Part shown: piece after piece, positions 32,550-41,871 of the stretch
How positions within the stretch are numbered: the stretch's first letter is position 1
Layout: every line of letters begins with the position of its first letter
Assembly: GCA_025455885.1 (NCBI GenBank)
Contig: JALOLR010000017.1
Location: 1-64,000, forward strand
Reading direction: 5' to 3'
Length of the DNA stretch: 64,000 nt
Source of the DNA: Acidimicrobiales bacterium
Lineage (GTDB): Bacteria > Actinomycetota > Acidimicrobiia > Acidimicrobiales > Acidimicrobilacustridaceae
The notes under the pieces: model-generated
The model's database searches: none
What the model saw: the letters and a program-made list of their open reading frames with translations, nothing else
What the model was told of the DNA's origin: nothing
Program-made: the position numbers and the translations under genes

Positions 32550-33992
32550 ATGCGTTTGAAGATGCTCCTGGGAGGGGGTCTCGTGGCAGCGGTGCTGCTG
32601 CTCGGTGCCCTCCCCGCCCTTGCCCAGGACGGAGGTGCCGACGTCGACGTCACCGTCGTGGAGGTCGAGCTCACCGACCGGTTCACCGGGACGGCCGCCG
32701 ACATCGCGCAGACCGTCATCATCGACAACATCTTCATCTTCATCGCCGGCGTGCTGGTCTTCTTCATGCAGGCCGGCTTCGCGCTCCTCGCCGCAGGTCT
32801 CACCCGGGCGAAGAACTCGTCGAACATGATGATGAAGAGCCTCATGGACGCCGCGCTCGGTGTGCTGGTCTTCGGCCTCGTCGGCTGGGGCCTCGCCTAC
32901 CCGGGCGGCGACGGCGGTGGCTTCCTCGGCTTCGCCGGCTGGGGCGTGCCGGGTCTGATGGACCCCCTGCCGGACCTCAGCGCCCTCGGGCCGGACTTCT
33001 ACCCGCTCAGCGTGTCCACCGACTTCTTCTTCCAGGCCGCGTTCGCCGCCACCGCCGCCACGATCGTGGCCGGGGCCGTCGCCGAGCGGACGAAGTTCAT
33101 CGCCTACCTGATCTACACGGTCCTCATCACCGGCCTCATCTACCCGGTCGTGGTGAGCTGGCAGTGGGGCGGCGGTTGGCTCGCCGAGCGGGGGTTCGTC
33201 GACTTCGCCGGCTCCGGGCTGGTGCACCTCACCGGTGGGATCGCGGCGCTCATGGGCGCCATCATCCTCGGCCCCCGGCTCGGCAAGTTCGGCCCGGACG
33301 GCAAGCCCCGGGCCATCCCCGCCCACTCGATCCCGCTGGCCCTCACCGGCGTGATGATCCTGTTCATCGGCTTCTTCGGGTTCAACCCGGGCTCCGCCCT
33401 CCAGGCCGACATGAGCGTCCCGATCATCGCCGTGCTCACGCTGTTCGCAGCCTGTGCCGGCGCCGTCGGCGCCCTCATCAGCGGCTGGGCGCTGCTCAAG
33501 AAGCCGGACACCTCGATGGCCGGCAACGGCCTCCTGGCCGGTCTCGTCGCCATCTGCGCCGGTGTGGGCAGCATGGACGTGGTCCCGGCCCTCGTCACCG
33601 GCTTCATCGCCGGCATCATCGTGGTCCCCGCCGTGCTCGTCATCGAGCGGGTCTTCAAGGTGGACGACCCGGTCGGTGCCGTGTCGGTGCACGCCGTCTC
33701 CGGCTTCTGGGGCCTCATCGCCACCGGCCTGTTCGCCATCGACGACGGTCTCTTCGACGGTGGCGGCGCAGGCCTCCTCGGCGATCAGGCCCTCGGGGCG
33801 CTCGCCATCATCGTGTGGGTGGCCGTGACCAGCGGCATCCTGTTCGGGGTCCTCAGGGCCGTCGGCATCCTCCGGGTCAGCCCCGCCGAGGAGCTCGAGG
33901 GGCTCGACATCACCGAGCACGGTGCCCCGGGCTACTCCGACGACGTCCTGGCCGGCATGGGCGAGGAACTCCTCGCCTCCACGAAGGGTTAG
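32550..33992 (+). CDS. amtB: Ammonium transporter AmtB
   Basis: A 480-residue Amt/Rh family ammonium channel. Residues 1-25 are a cleavable signal peptide (ending PALAQ), followed by eleven membrane helices. The twin pore histidines are present (GLVHLTGG and SVHAVSGFWG), as are the FFMQAGFALL helix and the GADxxx-type region variants of the family. The C-terminal tail (about 440-480) is the part that meets the PII protein. AAAGGA lies 7 bases before the ATG. glnK follows after 9 bases, the standard amtB-glnK pairing in which PII plugs the channel when nitrogen is ample. GlnR-type sites upstream suggest induction under nitrogen limitation. Confidence 0.96.
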   Translation: MRLKMLLGGGLVAAVLLLGALPALAQDGGADVDVTVVEVELTDRFTGTAADIAQTVIIDNIFIFIAGVLVFFMQAGFALLAAGLTRAKNSSNMMMKSLMDAALGVLVFGLVGWGLAYPGGDGGGFLGFAGWGVPGLMDPLPDLSALGPDFYPLSVSTDFFFQAAFAATAATIVAGAVAERTKFIAYLIYTVLITGLIYPVVVSWQWGGGWLAERGFVDFAGSGLVHLTGGIAALMGAIILGPRLGKFGPDGKPRAIPAHSIPLALTGVMILFIGFFGFNPGSALQADMSVPIIAVLTLFAACAGAVGALISGWALLKKPDTSMAGNGLLAGLVAICAGVGSMDVVPALVTGFIAGIIVVPAVLVIERVFKVDDPVGAVSVHAVSGFWGLIATGLFAIDDGLFDGGGAGLLGDQALGALAIIVWVAVTSGILFGVLRAVGILRVSPAEELEGLDITEHGAPGYSDDVLAGMGEELLASTKG

Positions 33993-34001
33993 GAGATCCT
34001 C

Positions 34002-34343
34002 ATGGCCACCATCATCACCGCAGTCATCCGACCCCATTCCCTCGATTCCGTGAAGGACGCCCTCAAGGCGGCCGGCGTGACGGGGATGACCATCACCGAG
34101 GTGAAGGGTTTCGGCCGCCAGGGCGGACACACCGAGACCTACCGCGGTGCGGAGTACACCGTCGACTTCCTGCCGAAGATCAAGCTCGAGGCCATCGTCG
34201 CCGACGGCGACGTCGCCTCGACGGTCGAGGCGATCACCGGTGCCGCCAACACGGGCAACATCGGCGACGGGAAGATCTGGACCCTGCCGGTCGGGACGCT
34301 CACGCGGATCCGCACCGGCGAGCTCGGGGACGACGCCGTGTGA
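34002..34343 (+). CDS. glnK: PII nitrogen regulatory protein
   Basis: A 113-residue PII signalling protein. The T-loop GFGRQGGHTETYRGAEY carries the modifiable Tyr (Tyr52 here, the Tyr51 equivalent), and the B-loop TGNIGDGKIW and C-terminal RIRTGE are intact, so binding of ATP/ADP and 2-oxoglutarate is expected. AGGAG lies 6 bases before the ATG. Adjacent to amtB, it most likely gates that channel. Actinobacterial PII is adenylylated rather than uridylylated in studied species; the modifying enzyme GlnD is not in this window. A strong hairpin ends the operon. Confidence 0.96.
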   Translation: MATIITAVIRPHSLDSVKDALKAAGVTGMTITEVKGFGRQGGHTETYRGAEYTVDFLPKIKLEAIVADGDVASTVEAITGAANTGNIGDGKIWTLPVGTLTRIRTGELGDDAV

Positions 34344-34371
34344 CCCGGGTGTCGGGAACGACCGAGTGACA

Positions 34372-34403
34372 GGAGGGGCCCGGTCGCGAGACCGGGCCCC
34401 TCC
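34372..34403. terminator. Bidirectional hairpin terminator between glnK and gpmA
   Basis: A perfect 14-bp stem (GGAGGGGCCCGGTC with its complement) and GCGA loop lies between the converging genes. It is the strongest hairpin in this part of the window. Confidence 0.75.
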
Positions 34404-34453
34404 CGCGTCCGGGTGGTCCCGGTGGTCGGCCGCGGAGGTCGGCGCGGGTCCGG

Positions 34454-35212
34454 TCAGCCGGCCTGGCGGGCCACCGCTTCGGCGGCCGCCGCGGCCGCCG
34501 CCACGTCGCCGAGGTAGCGCTCGACGAGCGGGCGTGGCGTGGCGGGCATCATGTCGTCGCCCATCTCGTAGAGGATCGGGACCCCCGTGGGCAGGTTGAC
34601 CTCGGCGATGTCGGCGTCGGAGATCCCGTCGAGGTGCTTGATGAGGGCCCGCAGGCTGTTGCCGTGGGCCACGACGAGCACGGTGCGCCCGGCGCGCAGG
34701 TCACCGACGATGCCGTCGTACCAGTAGGGGAGCATCCGGGCCACGACGTCGGCGAGGCACTCCGACGCCGGCAGCACGTCGGGCGGCAGCTCGGCGTAGC
34801 GGGGGTCGAACCGGGGGTGGCGGGGGTCGTCGGGGGTGAGCTTCGGCGGGGGCGTGTCGTAGCTGCGCCGCCACTCGAACACCTGGTCCTTGCCGTGCTC
34901 CTCGGTGGCCTTCTTCTTGTCCATCCCCTGCAGGGCCCCGTAGTGGCGCTCGTTGAGCCGCCACGACCGGCGCACCGGGATCCAGAGCCGGTCGAGCGCG
35001 TCGAGGGCGAGGTCGGCGGTCCGGATGGCGCGCACCTGCAGCGACGTGTGCACCACGTCGGGGAGGACGCCCGCCTCGGCCATGGCCGGCCCGGCGGCCA
35101 CCGCTTCGGCCCGGCCCTGCTCGGTGAGGTCGGCGTCGTACCAACCGGTGAAGAGGTTCTCCAGGTTCCAGGTGCTCTGGCCGTGGCGCAGGAGGACGAG
35201 TCGCGTGGTCAT
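34454..35212 (-). CDS. gpmA: 2,3-bisphosphoglycerate-dependent phosphoglycerate mutase
   Basis: A 252-residue glycolytic enzyme interconverting 3- and 2-phosphoglycerate. The phosphohistidine motif [10 protein letters not shown] is at the N-terminus, [15 protein letters not shown] and the [15 protein letters not shown] second histidine block are intact, and length matches the family. ATG at 35212 places the RHG motif at the usual residue 8-10; the longer upstream frame is not protein-like. Converges on glnK with a shared terminator and diverges from dnaK. Confidence 0.95.
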   Translation of the reverse strand: MTTRLVLLRHGQSTWNLENLFTGWYDADLTEQGRAEAVAAGPAMAEAGVLPDVVHTSLQVRAIRTADLALDALDRLWIPVRRSWRLNERHYGALQGMDKKKATEEHGKDQVFEWRRSYDTPPPKLTPDDPRHPRFDPRYAELPPDVLPASECLADVVARMLPYWYDGIVGDLRAGRTVLVVAHGNSLRALIKHLDGISDADIAEVNLPTGVPILYEMGDDMMPATPRPLVERYLGDVAAAAAAAEAVARQAG

Positions 35213-35347
35213 GGCGCCAGTCTGCCTCAGGGCCGCCCCGGCGCTCGGCGCCTCGCTCGTCGTCGTGCAGGTCGTCGGTCGGCGGCACCGGCGGAACAGG
35301 GCGAGACGGAAACGGTGGGACGGGGAATGAGGGAGCGCCGGATGAAG

Positions 35348-35366
35348 TTGGTACGGTGGCACTCAA
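35348..35366. promoter_or_regulatory. HAIR-like HspR operator before dnaK
   Basis: TTGGT-N9-CTCAA has the spacing of the HAIR element (core TTGAG-N9-CTCAA); the right half is perfect, the left has two differences. An outer AAG/CTT extends the symmetry. It lies about 90 bases before dnaK. Confidence 0.5.
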
Positions 35367-35455
35367 CTTTCCTGGTGGTCTCGTGTGGGCTCTACCCGGA
35401 CCCCCGGAACGACCGCACCAGTCCCCCTACCCCCGCCCGATCACAGGAGCACGAA

Positions 35456-37293
<1,838 letters not shown>

Positions 37294-37297
<4 letters not shown>

Positions 37298-37851
37298 GCG
37301 CGGCCGACGAGGCGGCGGGTGCCGATCCCGCCGCCTCCGACGTCGTCGACGACGAGCTCCTCGAGGCCGCGGCGGTGGCCGAGGGCGGGTTCGACGCCGA
37401 CCCGGCCGATGGCGACGACGGGTCCGGCGACCTGGTCGACCCCGAGGCGCTGGCCGCCGAGCGTGACGAGTACCGCGACACGCTCCTGCGCCTCAAGGCC
37501 GAGTTCGACAACTTCCGCAAGCGGGCGGCCCGCGAGGAGGCCGAGGTCCGGGAACGGGCCGCCACCGCGTTGGTCGACAAGCTGCTCGTGGTGCTCGACG
37601 CCTGCGACGCGGCGATCGGCCACGGCGCCGCCGACGTGGAACCGATCGCCAAGATGCTCGTCGAGGTCCTCGAGCGCGACGGGCTCGAGCGGATGGCCCC
37701 GGAGGGGACGCCGTTCGATCCCAACCAGCACGACGCCGTGCTCCACGAGGCCGGCGACGGAGGTGAGTCCGTCGTCGTCGAGGTCCTGCGGACCGGCTAC
37801 GCCTGGAAGGGTCGGGTCCTGCGCCCGGCGATGGTCAAGGTACGAGGATGA
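37294..37851 (+). CDS. grpE: Nucleotide exchange factor GrpE
   Basis: A 185-residue DnaK co-chaperone that speeds ADP release. An acidic, disordered N-terminus (1-50) leads into the long helix ([20 protein letters not shown]) and the C-terminal beta domain with [10 protein letters not shown] and [16 protein letters not shown]. The GTG start overlaps the dnaK stop by 4 bases (GTGA), giving tight co-translation. Confidence 0.97.
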
Positions 37852-37916
37852 TCCCGGGCGCCCGGGCCGATCACGACGTCGCCGTCGGCGACGGGAAGGG
37901 ACGACGGTGATGCACT

Positions 37917-39053
37917 GTGGCCCCGCAGCGTGAGTGGTTCGAGAAGGACTACTACAAGGTGCTCGGCGTGTCGGAGACGGCGACGGCGAAGGAGATCACC
38001 CGGGCCTACCGGAAGCTGGCCCGCGAGCTGCATCCCGACGCCAACCCCGGCGACACGGCGGCCGAGGACCGCTTCAAGGAGGTCTCCGCGGCCTACGAGG
38101 TCGTCGGCGACGAGACCAAGCGCAAGGAGTACGACGAGGCCCGCAAGCTCGGGCCCATGGGCGGCTTCCCCGGTGGGGGCGGCGGCTTCCCGCCCGGCGG
38201 CTTCGGCGGCCCGGGCGGGGCGACCTTCGACGCCGGCGACCTGGGCGACCTCCTCGGCGGGCTCTTCGGCCGCCGAGGGCGGGGCCCGGCAGGCTCGCGA
38301 GGCCCCGGTCCCCAGCGCGGCGCCGACCTCGAGGCCGAGCTGCATCTGCCCTTCCGAGAGGCCGTCGTCGGGGTCACCACGTCGCTCCACCTCACGTCCG
38401 ACGCGGCCTGCTCCACCTGCCACGGCACCGGCGCCCGCCCGGGCACGATGCCGAGCGAGTGCAGCGCGTGCCACGGTCGCGGCGTGCTCGACGACAACCA
38501 GGGCCTCTTTTCGTTCTCCACGCCGTGCGCGGTGTGCGGGGGCAGCGGCACGGTGGTGGTCGACCCCTGCGACGCCTGTCGGGGCAGCGGGGTCGAACGA
38601 CGCGCTCGTGAGGTCAAGGTCCGCATCCCCGCCGGCGTCGACGACGGCCAGCGCATCAGGCTGAAGGGACGAGGGGGCGCCGGTCGTCACGGTGGCCCGG
38701 CCGGCGACCTGTTCGTCCTCGTCCATGTCGACCCGGACCCGCTGTTCGGGCGCGACGGCGACAACCTCACTCTCGTCGCACCCGTCACCCTGGCGGAGGC
38801 CGTGCTCGGCAGTCGACTCACGGTTCCGACGCTCGACGGCTCCACGGTCACCCTGAAGCTCCCCGAGGGCACCCCGTCGGGCAAGGTGCTGAGGGTGAAG
38901 GGCCGGGGGGTGGCCACCAAGAAGCACGTCGGGGACCTTCTCGTCACCGTCCAGGTGGCGGTGCCGACCGCCCTCAACGACGAGCAGCGCCACGCCGTCG
39001 AGGCCCTGGCCGACGCCTTCCCCGACTCGCCCCGGACCCACCTCGGAGTCTGA
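37917..39053 (+). CDS. dnaJ: Chaperone DnaJ (Hsp40, type I)
   Basis: A 378-residue full-length DnaJ: J domain with HPD (residues 39-41), a Gly/Phe-rich linker (about 80-120), four CxxCxGxG zinc repeats (CSTCHGTG, CSACHGRG, CAVCGGSG, CDACRGSG) and the C-terminal client-binding domains. It delivers substrates to DnaK and stimulates its ATPase. GTG at 37917 is used; there is a 65-base gap after grpE. hspR follows after 2 bases. Confidence 0.97.
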   Translation: MAPQREWFEKDYYKVLGVSETATAKEITRAYRKLARELHPDANPGDTAAEDRFKEVSAAYEVVGDETKRKEYDEARKLGPMGGFPGGGGGFPPGGFGGPGGATFDAGDLGDLLGGLFGRRGRGPAGSRGPGPQRGADLEAELHLPFREAVVGVTTSLHLTSDAACSTCHGTGARPGTMPSECSACHGRGVLDDNQGLFSFSTPCAVCGGSGTVVVDPCDACRGSGVERRAREVKVRIPAGVDDGQRIRLKGRGGAGRHGGPAGDLFVLVHVDPDPLFGRDGDNLTLVAPVTLAEAVLGSRLTVPTLDGSTVTLKLPEGTPSGKVLRVKGRGVATKKHVGDLLVTVQVAVPTALNDEQRHAVEALADAFPDSPRTHLGV

Positions 39054-39055
39054 CG

Positions 39056-39466
39056 ATGAGCGACGCACGCCTCCCGTCCGAGCGGCCCTCCCGTGCCGTC
39101 TACGTCATCTCCGTCGCCGCCGAGATGACCGGCGTCCACCCGCAGACACTGCGCATCTACGAACGCAAGGGCCTGGTGGCGCCGGCGCGCACCGAGGGTG
39201 GGAGCCGCCGCTACAGCGACGAGGACATCCGCCTGCTGCGCCGCATCCAGGACCTCACCGACACCGGTCTCAACCTGGCGGGCGTCAAGCGGGTCCTCGA
39301 GCTCGAGCGCGAGCTCGAGCGGCTCCGCGCCGAGCTCGACCGGACCCTGGCGGAGGCCGATCGGGCCGTCGAGCGCACCCACAAGCAGTACCGGCGCGAC
39401 CTCGTGCCGGTCCGCCAGTCCCTGGCCCGGTTCGGCGAGGGTCGTCGCCTGTTCGAGCGCGACTGA
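39056..39466 (+). CDS. hspR: Heat shock repressor HspR (MerR family)
   Basis: A 136-residue MerR-type repressor. The winged helix spans about residues 15-80 (VISVAAEMTGVHPQTLRIYE, then RKGLVAPARTEGGSRRYSD), followed by a coiled-coil dimerisation helix (ELERELERLRAEL). HspR binds HAIR elements and represses the dnaK operon, with DnaK as co-repressor in studied actinobacteria. HAIR-geometry sites occur here before dnaK and clpB. Its stop codon abuts the convergent egtD stop with no base between (TGATCA). Confidence 0.96.
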   Translation: MSDARLPSERPSRAVYVISVAAEMTGVHPQTLRIYERKGLVAPARTEGGSRRYSDEDIRLLRRIQDLTDTGLNLAGVKRVLELERELERLRAELDRTLAEADRAVERTHKQYRRDLVPVRQSLARFGEGRRLFERD

Positions 39467-40459
39467 TCAGGCCTGGCCCGCAGGATGGGCGAGGGTCAGG
39501 GCGAAGTCCCCGGCGGGGTCGAGCCACTGTTCGTCCACCACCAGCCCGGCCCGGTCGAGCTCGGCGGTCACCTGTTGCGTCGTGAACTTGGCGCTGATCT
39601 CGGTGCGCAGCCACTCGCCCGGCGCGAACGCCACCTCGAGGTCGTCGAGCCCTCCGACCACGACCCGCTGGGCTTCGGTCGCCACGAGGCGCATCTCGAT
39701 CCAGCGGTTCCGGTCGTCCCAGCAGGCGCGGTGGGTGAACCCCTCCGGGTCGAAGTCGGCGCCGAGCTCCCGGTTGAGGACGTGGAGGGCGTTGAGGTTG
39801 AACGCCGCGGTGACCCCGGCGGCGTCGTCGTAGGCGGATTCGAGCCGTGCCGGGTCCTTCACCAGGTCGGTGCCGAGGAGGAACGCGTCGCCGGGGGTCA
39901 GGGTCGCCTCGACGTCGGCGTAGAAACGGGTGCGCTCGTCGGGTGTGAGGTTCCCGACGGTCGACCCGAGGAAGGCGATCAGGCGTCGGCCGCCGGTGGG
40001 CAGCTCGCCGAGGTGCCGGTGGAAGTCGCCGACCACCGGGTGGACCCGGAGGCCCGGGCGGGCACCGGCGGTGGCTTCGGCCGAGGACCGCAGCACCCCT
40101 TCGCTGCAGTCGAACGGGACGAACGTCGACAGGGTGCCGTGCGCGGTGAAGGCGTCGAGCAGCAGCTGGGTCTTCTCCGAGGTGCCGGACCCGAGCTCGA
40201 TGAGCGTCTCGGCGGCGGTGCGCCTCGCGATCTCGGCGGCCGTCTCCTCGAGGATGGTGCGCTCGGCGCGAGTTGGGTAGTACTCGTCGAGGCGGGTGAT
40301 CTCGTCGAACAGCACCGACCCCGCATCGTCGTAGAACCACACCGGAGGGATGGTGGGCGGGCACCGGCGGAGGCCCGCTCTCGTCTGCTCGGCGAGCTGG
40401 TTGGCCCAGTCGGCCGGGTCCAGGTGGACGTCGATGACCAGCTGGCCGGGCTCAGGCAT
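39467..40459 (-). CDS. egtD: L-histidine N-alpha-methyltransferase EgtD
   Basis: A 330-residue SAM-dependent enzyme that trimethylates histidine to hercynine, the first step of ergothioneine synthesis. The SAM site ELGSGTSEKTQLLLDAF, the FDCSEGVL segment, GSTVGNL and DLVKDPA, and the histidine-binding FNLNALHVLNRELGADF region are all present at expected spacing. The ATG at 40459 overlaps the egtB stop by 8 bases, so egtB-egtD form an operon. A longer upstream frame begins inside egtB and is less likely. Confidence 0.95.
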   Translation of the reverse strand: MPEPGQLVIDVHLDPADWANQLAEQTRAGLRRCPPTIPPVWFYDDAGSVLFDEITRLDEYYPTRAERTILEETAAEIARRTAAETLIELGSGTSEKTQLLLDAFTAHGTLSTFVPFDCSEGVLRSSAEATAGARPGLRVHPVVGDFHRHLGELPTGGRRLIAFLGSTVGNLTPDERTRFYADVEATLTPGDAFLLGTDLVKDPARLESAYDDAAGVTAAFNLNALHVLNRELGADFDPEGFTHRACWDDRNRWIEMRLVATEAQRVVVGGLDDLEVAFAPGEWLRTEISAKFTTQQVTAELDRAGLVVDEQWLDPAGDFALTLAHPAGQA

Positions 40460-41705
40460 CGTGAGCCAGGCGCACGCTGGTGAACGGCCAGCGCGAGGGC
40501 GGGGGATAGAAGTTGCGGTACGTGGCGCGTGCATGGCCGCCGGGCGTCACGCAGGCGCCCCCCCGGAGGACGTGCTGGTTCACCATGAACTTCCCGTTGT
40601 ACTCGCCGACCGCGCCGTCGGCGACCCGGAAGCGCGGGTAGGCGGCGTAGGCGCTGGCCGTCCACTGCCACCCGGCCGAGTAGAGGGCCATCGGGTCGTC
40701 CCGGTCGGGGCGCGGGTGCAGGTCGGACGTGGCCCGCGGGGGAGGGGCGACGTCGTCGAAGGCGGCCTCCCACTCGAACTCGGTGGGGAGACGGGCACCG
40801 GCCCAGCGCGCGTAGGCGTCGGCCTCGTAGTAGCTGACGTGGGTGACCGGCTCGTGGGGGTCGAGCGGACGGGCGCCGGTGAGCGCGAACACCGTCGGCG
40901 GGTCGAGGTCCCAGTAGAGGGGGGCGGTCCACTCCTCCGCGGCGACCGTCGCCCACCCGTCGGACAGCCAGAGCTCGGCGCGGCGGTAGCCGCCGTCGTC
41001 GACGAACTCCGCCCACTCGCCGCAGGTGACGAGGCGATCGGCGATGCGGAAGGGCTCGAGGTGCACGGTGTGGCGCGGCCCCTCGTTGTCGAACGAGAAC
41101 CCGTTTGCCGCCGCGCCGACCTCGACCGTGCCCCCGGGGTGCTCGATCCATCCGAGCGGGGAGGGATCCCACCGCCGGGGCTCGGGGTCGGCGCGGTACG
41201 CCGGTCGGAACGGGTTCTGGGCGAGGAGGTGCTTGGCGTCCATCAACAGCAACTCCTGGTGCTGCTGCTCGTGGTGCAGGCCGAGGTCCACCAGCTCGGC
41301 GACGCCGGGCCCGAGACGGTCGAGGCCCTCGAGCAGCGCCTGCATGGCGTCGTCGACGCGTCGCCGGTAGTCGGCGACCTCGTCGACGGTCGGCCGGGTG
41401 ATGAGGCCTCGCCGGGGCCGCGCGTGGCGGGGGCCGGCGGCCTCGTAGTAGCTGTTGAACAGGTAGGCGTAGGACGGGTCGACCGGGGTGTGGCCGGCGA
41501 GGTTCGGGGCCAGCAGGAACGTCTCGAAGAACCAGGTGGTGTGGGCCCGGTGCCACTTCGTGGGGCTGGCGTCGGGCATCGACTGCACGACCTGGTCCTC
41601 GGGGCCGAGTGGTGCGGCCAGCGCCTCGGTGTGGCCGCGGACCCTGCGATAGACGTCGGGGTCGACGCGGACCGGGGGGAGCTGGTGGTCCTGCTCGGTG
41701 CGCAT
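40452..41705 (-). CDS. egtB: Iron-dependent sulfoxide synthase EgtB
   Basis: A 417-residue enzyme that joins hercynine to a cysteine donor with O2 to form the sulfoxide intermediate of ergothioneine. The N-terminal DinB-like half carries the iron ligands: WHRAH (His52) and HHEQQHQE (His145, His149). The C-terminal half is a formylglycine-generating-enzyme-like domain with LPTEFEWEAA, WQWTASAY and VLRGGACVTPGGHARATYRN. ATG at 41705 is preferred to an earlier frame start that would lie in the clpB promoter region. EgtA, EgtC and EgtE are not in this window, so the sulfur donor (gamma-glutamylcysteine or cysteine) cannot be assigned. Confidence 0.94.
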   Translation of the reverse strand: MRTEQDHQLPPVRVDPDVYRRVRGHTEALAAPLGPEDQVVQSMPDASPTKWHRAHTTWFFETFLLAPNLAGHTPVDPSYAYLFNSYYEAAGPRHARPRRGLITRPTVDEVADYRRRVDDAMQALLEGLDRLGPGVAELVDLGLHHEQQHQELLLMDAKHLLAQNPFRPAYRADPEPRRWDPSPLGWIEHPGGTVEVGAAANGFSFDNEGPRHTVHLEPFRIADRLVTCGEWAEFVDDGGYRRAELWLSDGWATVAAEEWTAPLYWDLDPPTVFALTGARPLDPHEPVTHVSYYEADAYARWAGARLPTEFEWEAAFDDVAPPPRATSDLHPRPDRDDPMALYSAGWQWTASAYAAYPRFRVADGAVGEYNGKFMVNQHVLRGGACVTPGGHARATYRNFYPPPSRWPFTSVRLAHDA

Positions 41706-41777
41706 GATGGGACCCCCGCGGCGCTCGGCGTCGGCCGACAAGCTACCGACCCGGCCAGGTGTTGCCACCTCCAGAAC

Positions 41778-41796
41778 TTGATACACTAGCCATCAA
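41778..41796. promoter_or_regulatory. HAIR-geometry palindrome between egtB and clpB
   Basis: TTGAT-N9-ATCAA is a perfect 5-bp inverted repeat with the exact spacing of the HspR operator core (TTGAG-N9-CTCAA), differing by a matched change in each half. A -10-like TACACT (41782-41787) lies inside it on the plus strand. It is 76 bases before clpB and 72 bases from the divergent egtB start. Confidence 0.5.
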
Positions 41797-41871
41797 CTTT
41801 CTTGAACGAACGGGTTTGGGCACCTCGACGGGGAGCCTGTGCCGTTCCCCGAGCCAGGAGCGAGCCGACGC

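Noticed and set aside
34634-35455. In-frame upstream extension of DnaK to 887 residues
   Set aside because: It is antisense to gpmA. The canonical DnaK start [12 protein letters not shown] with a ribosome site is at 35456.
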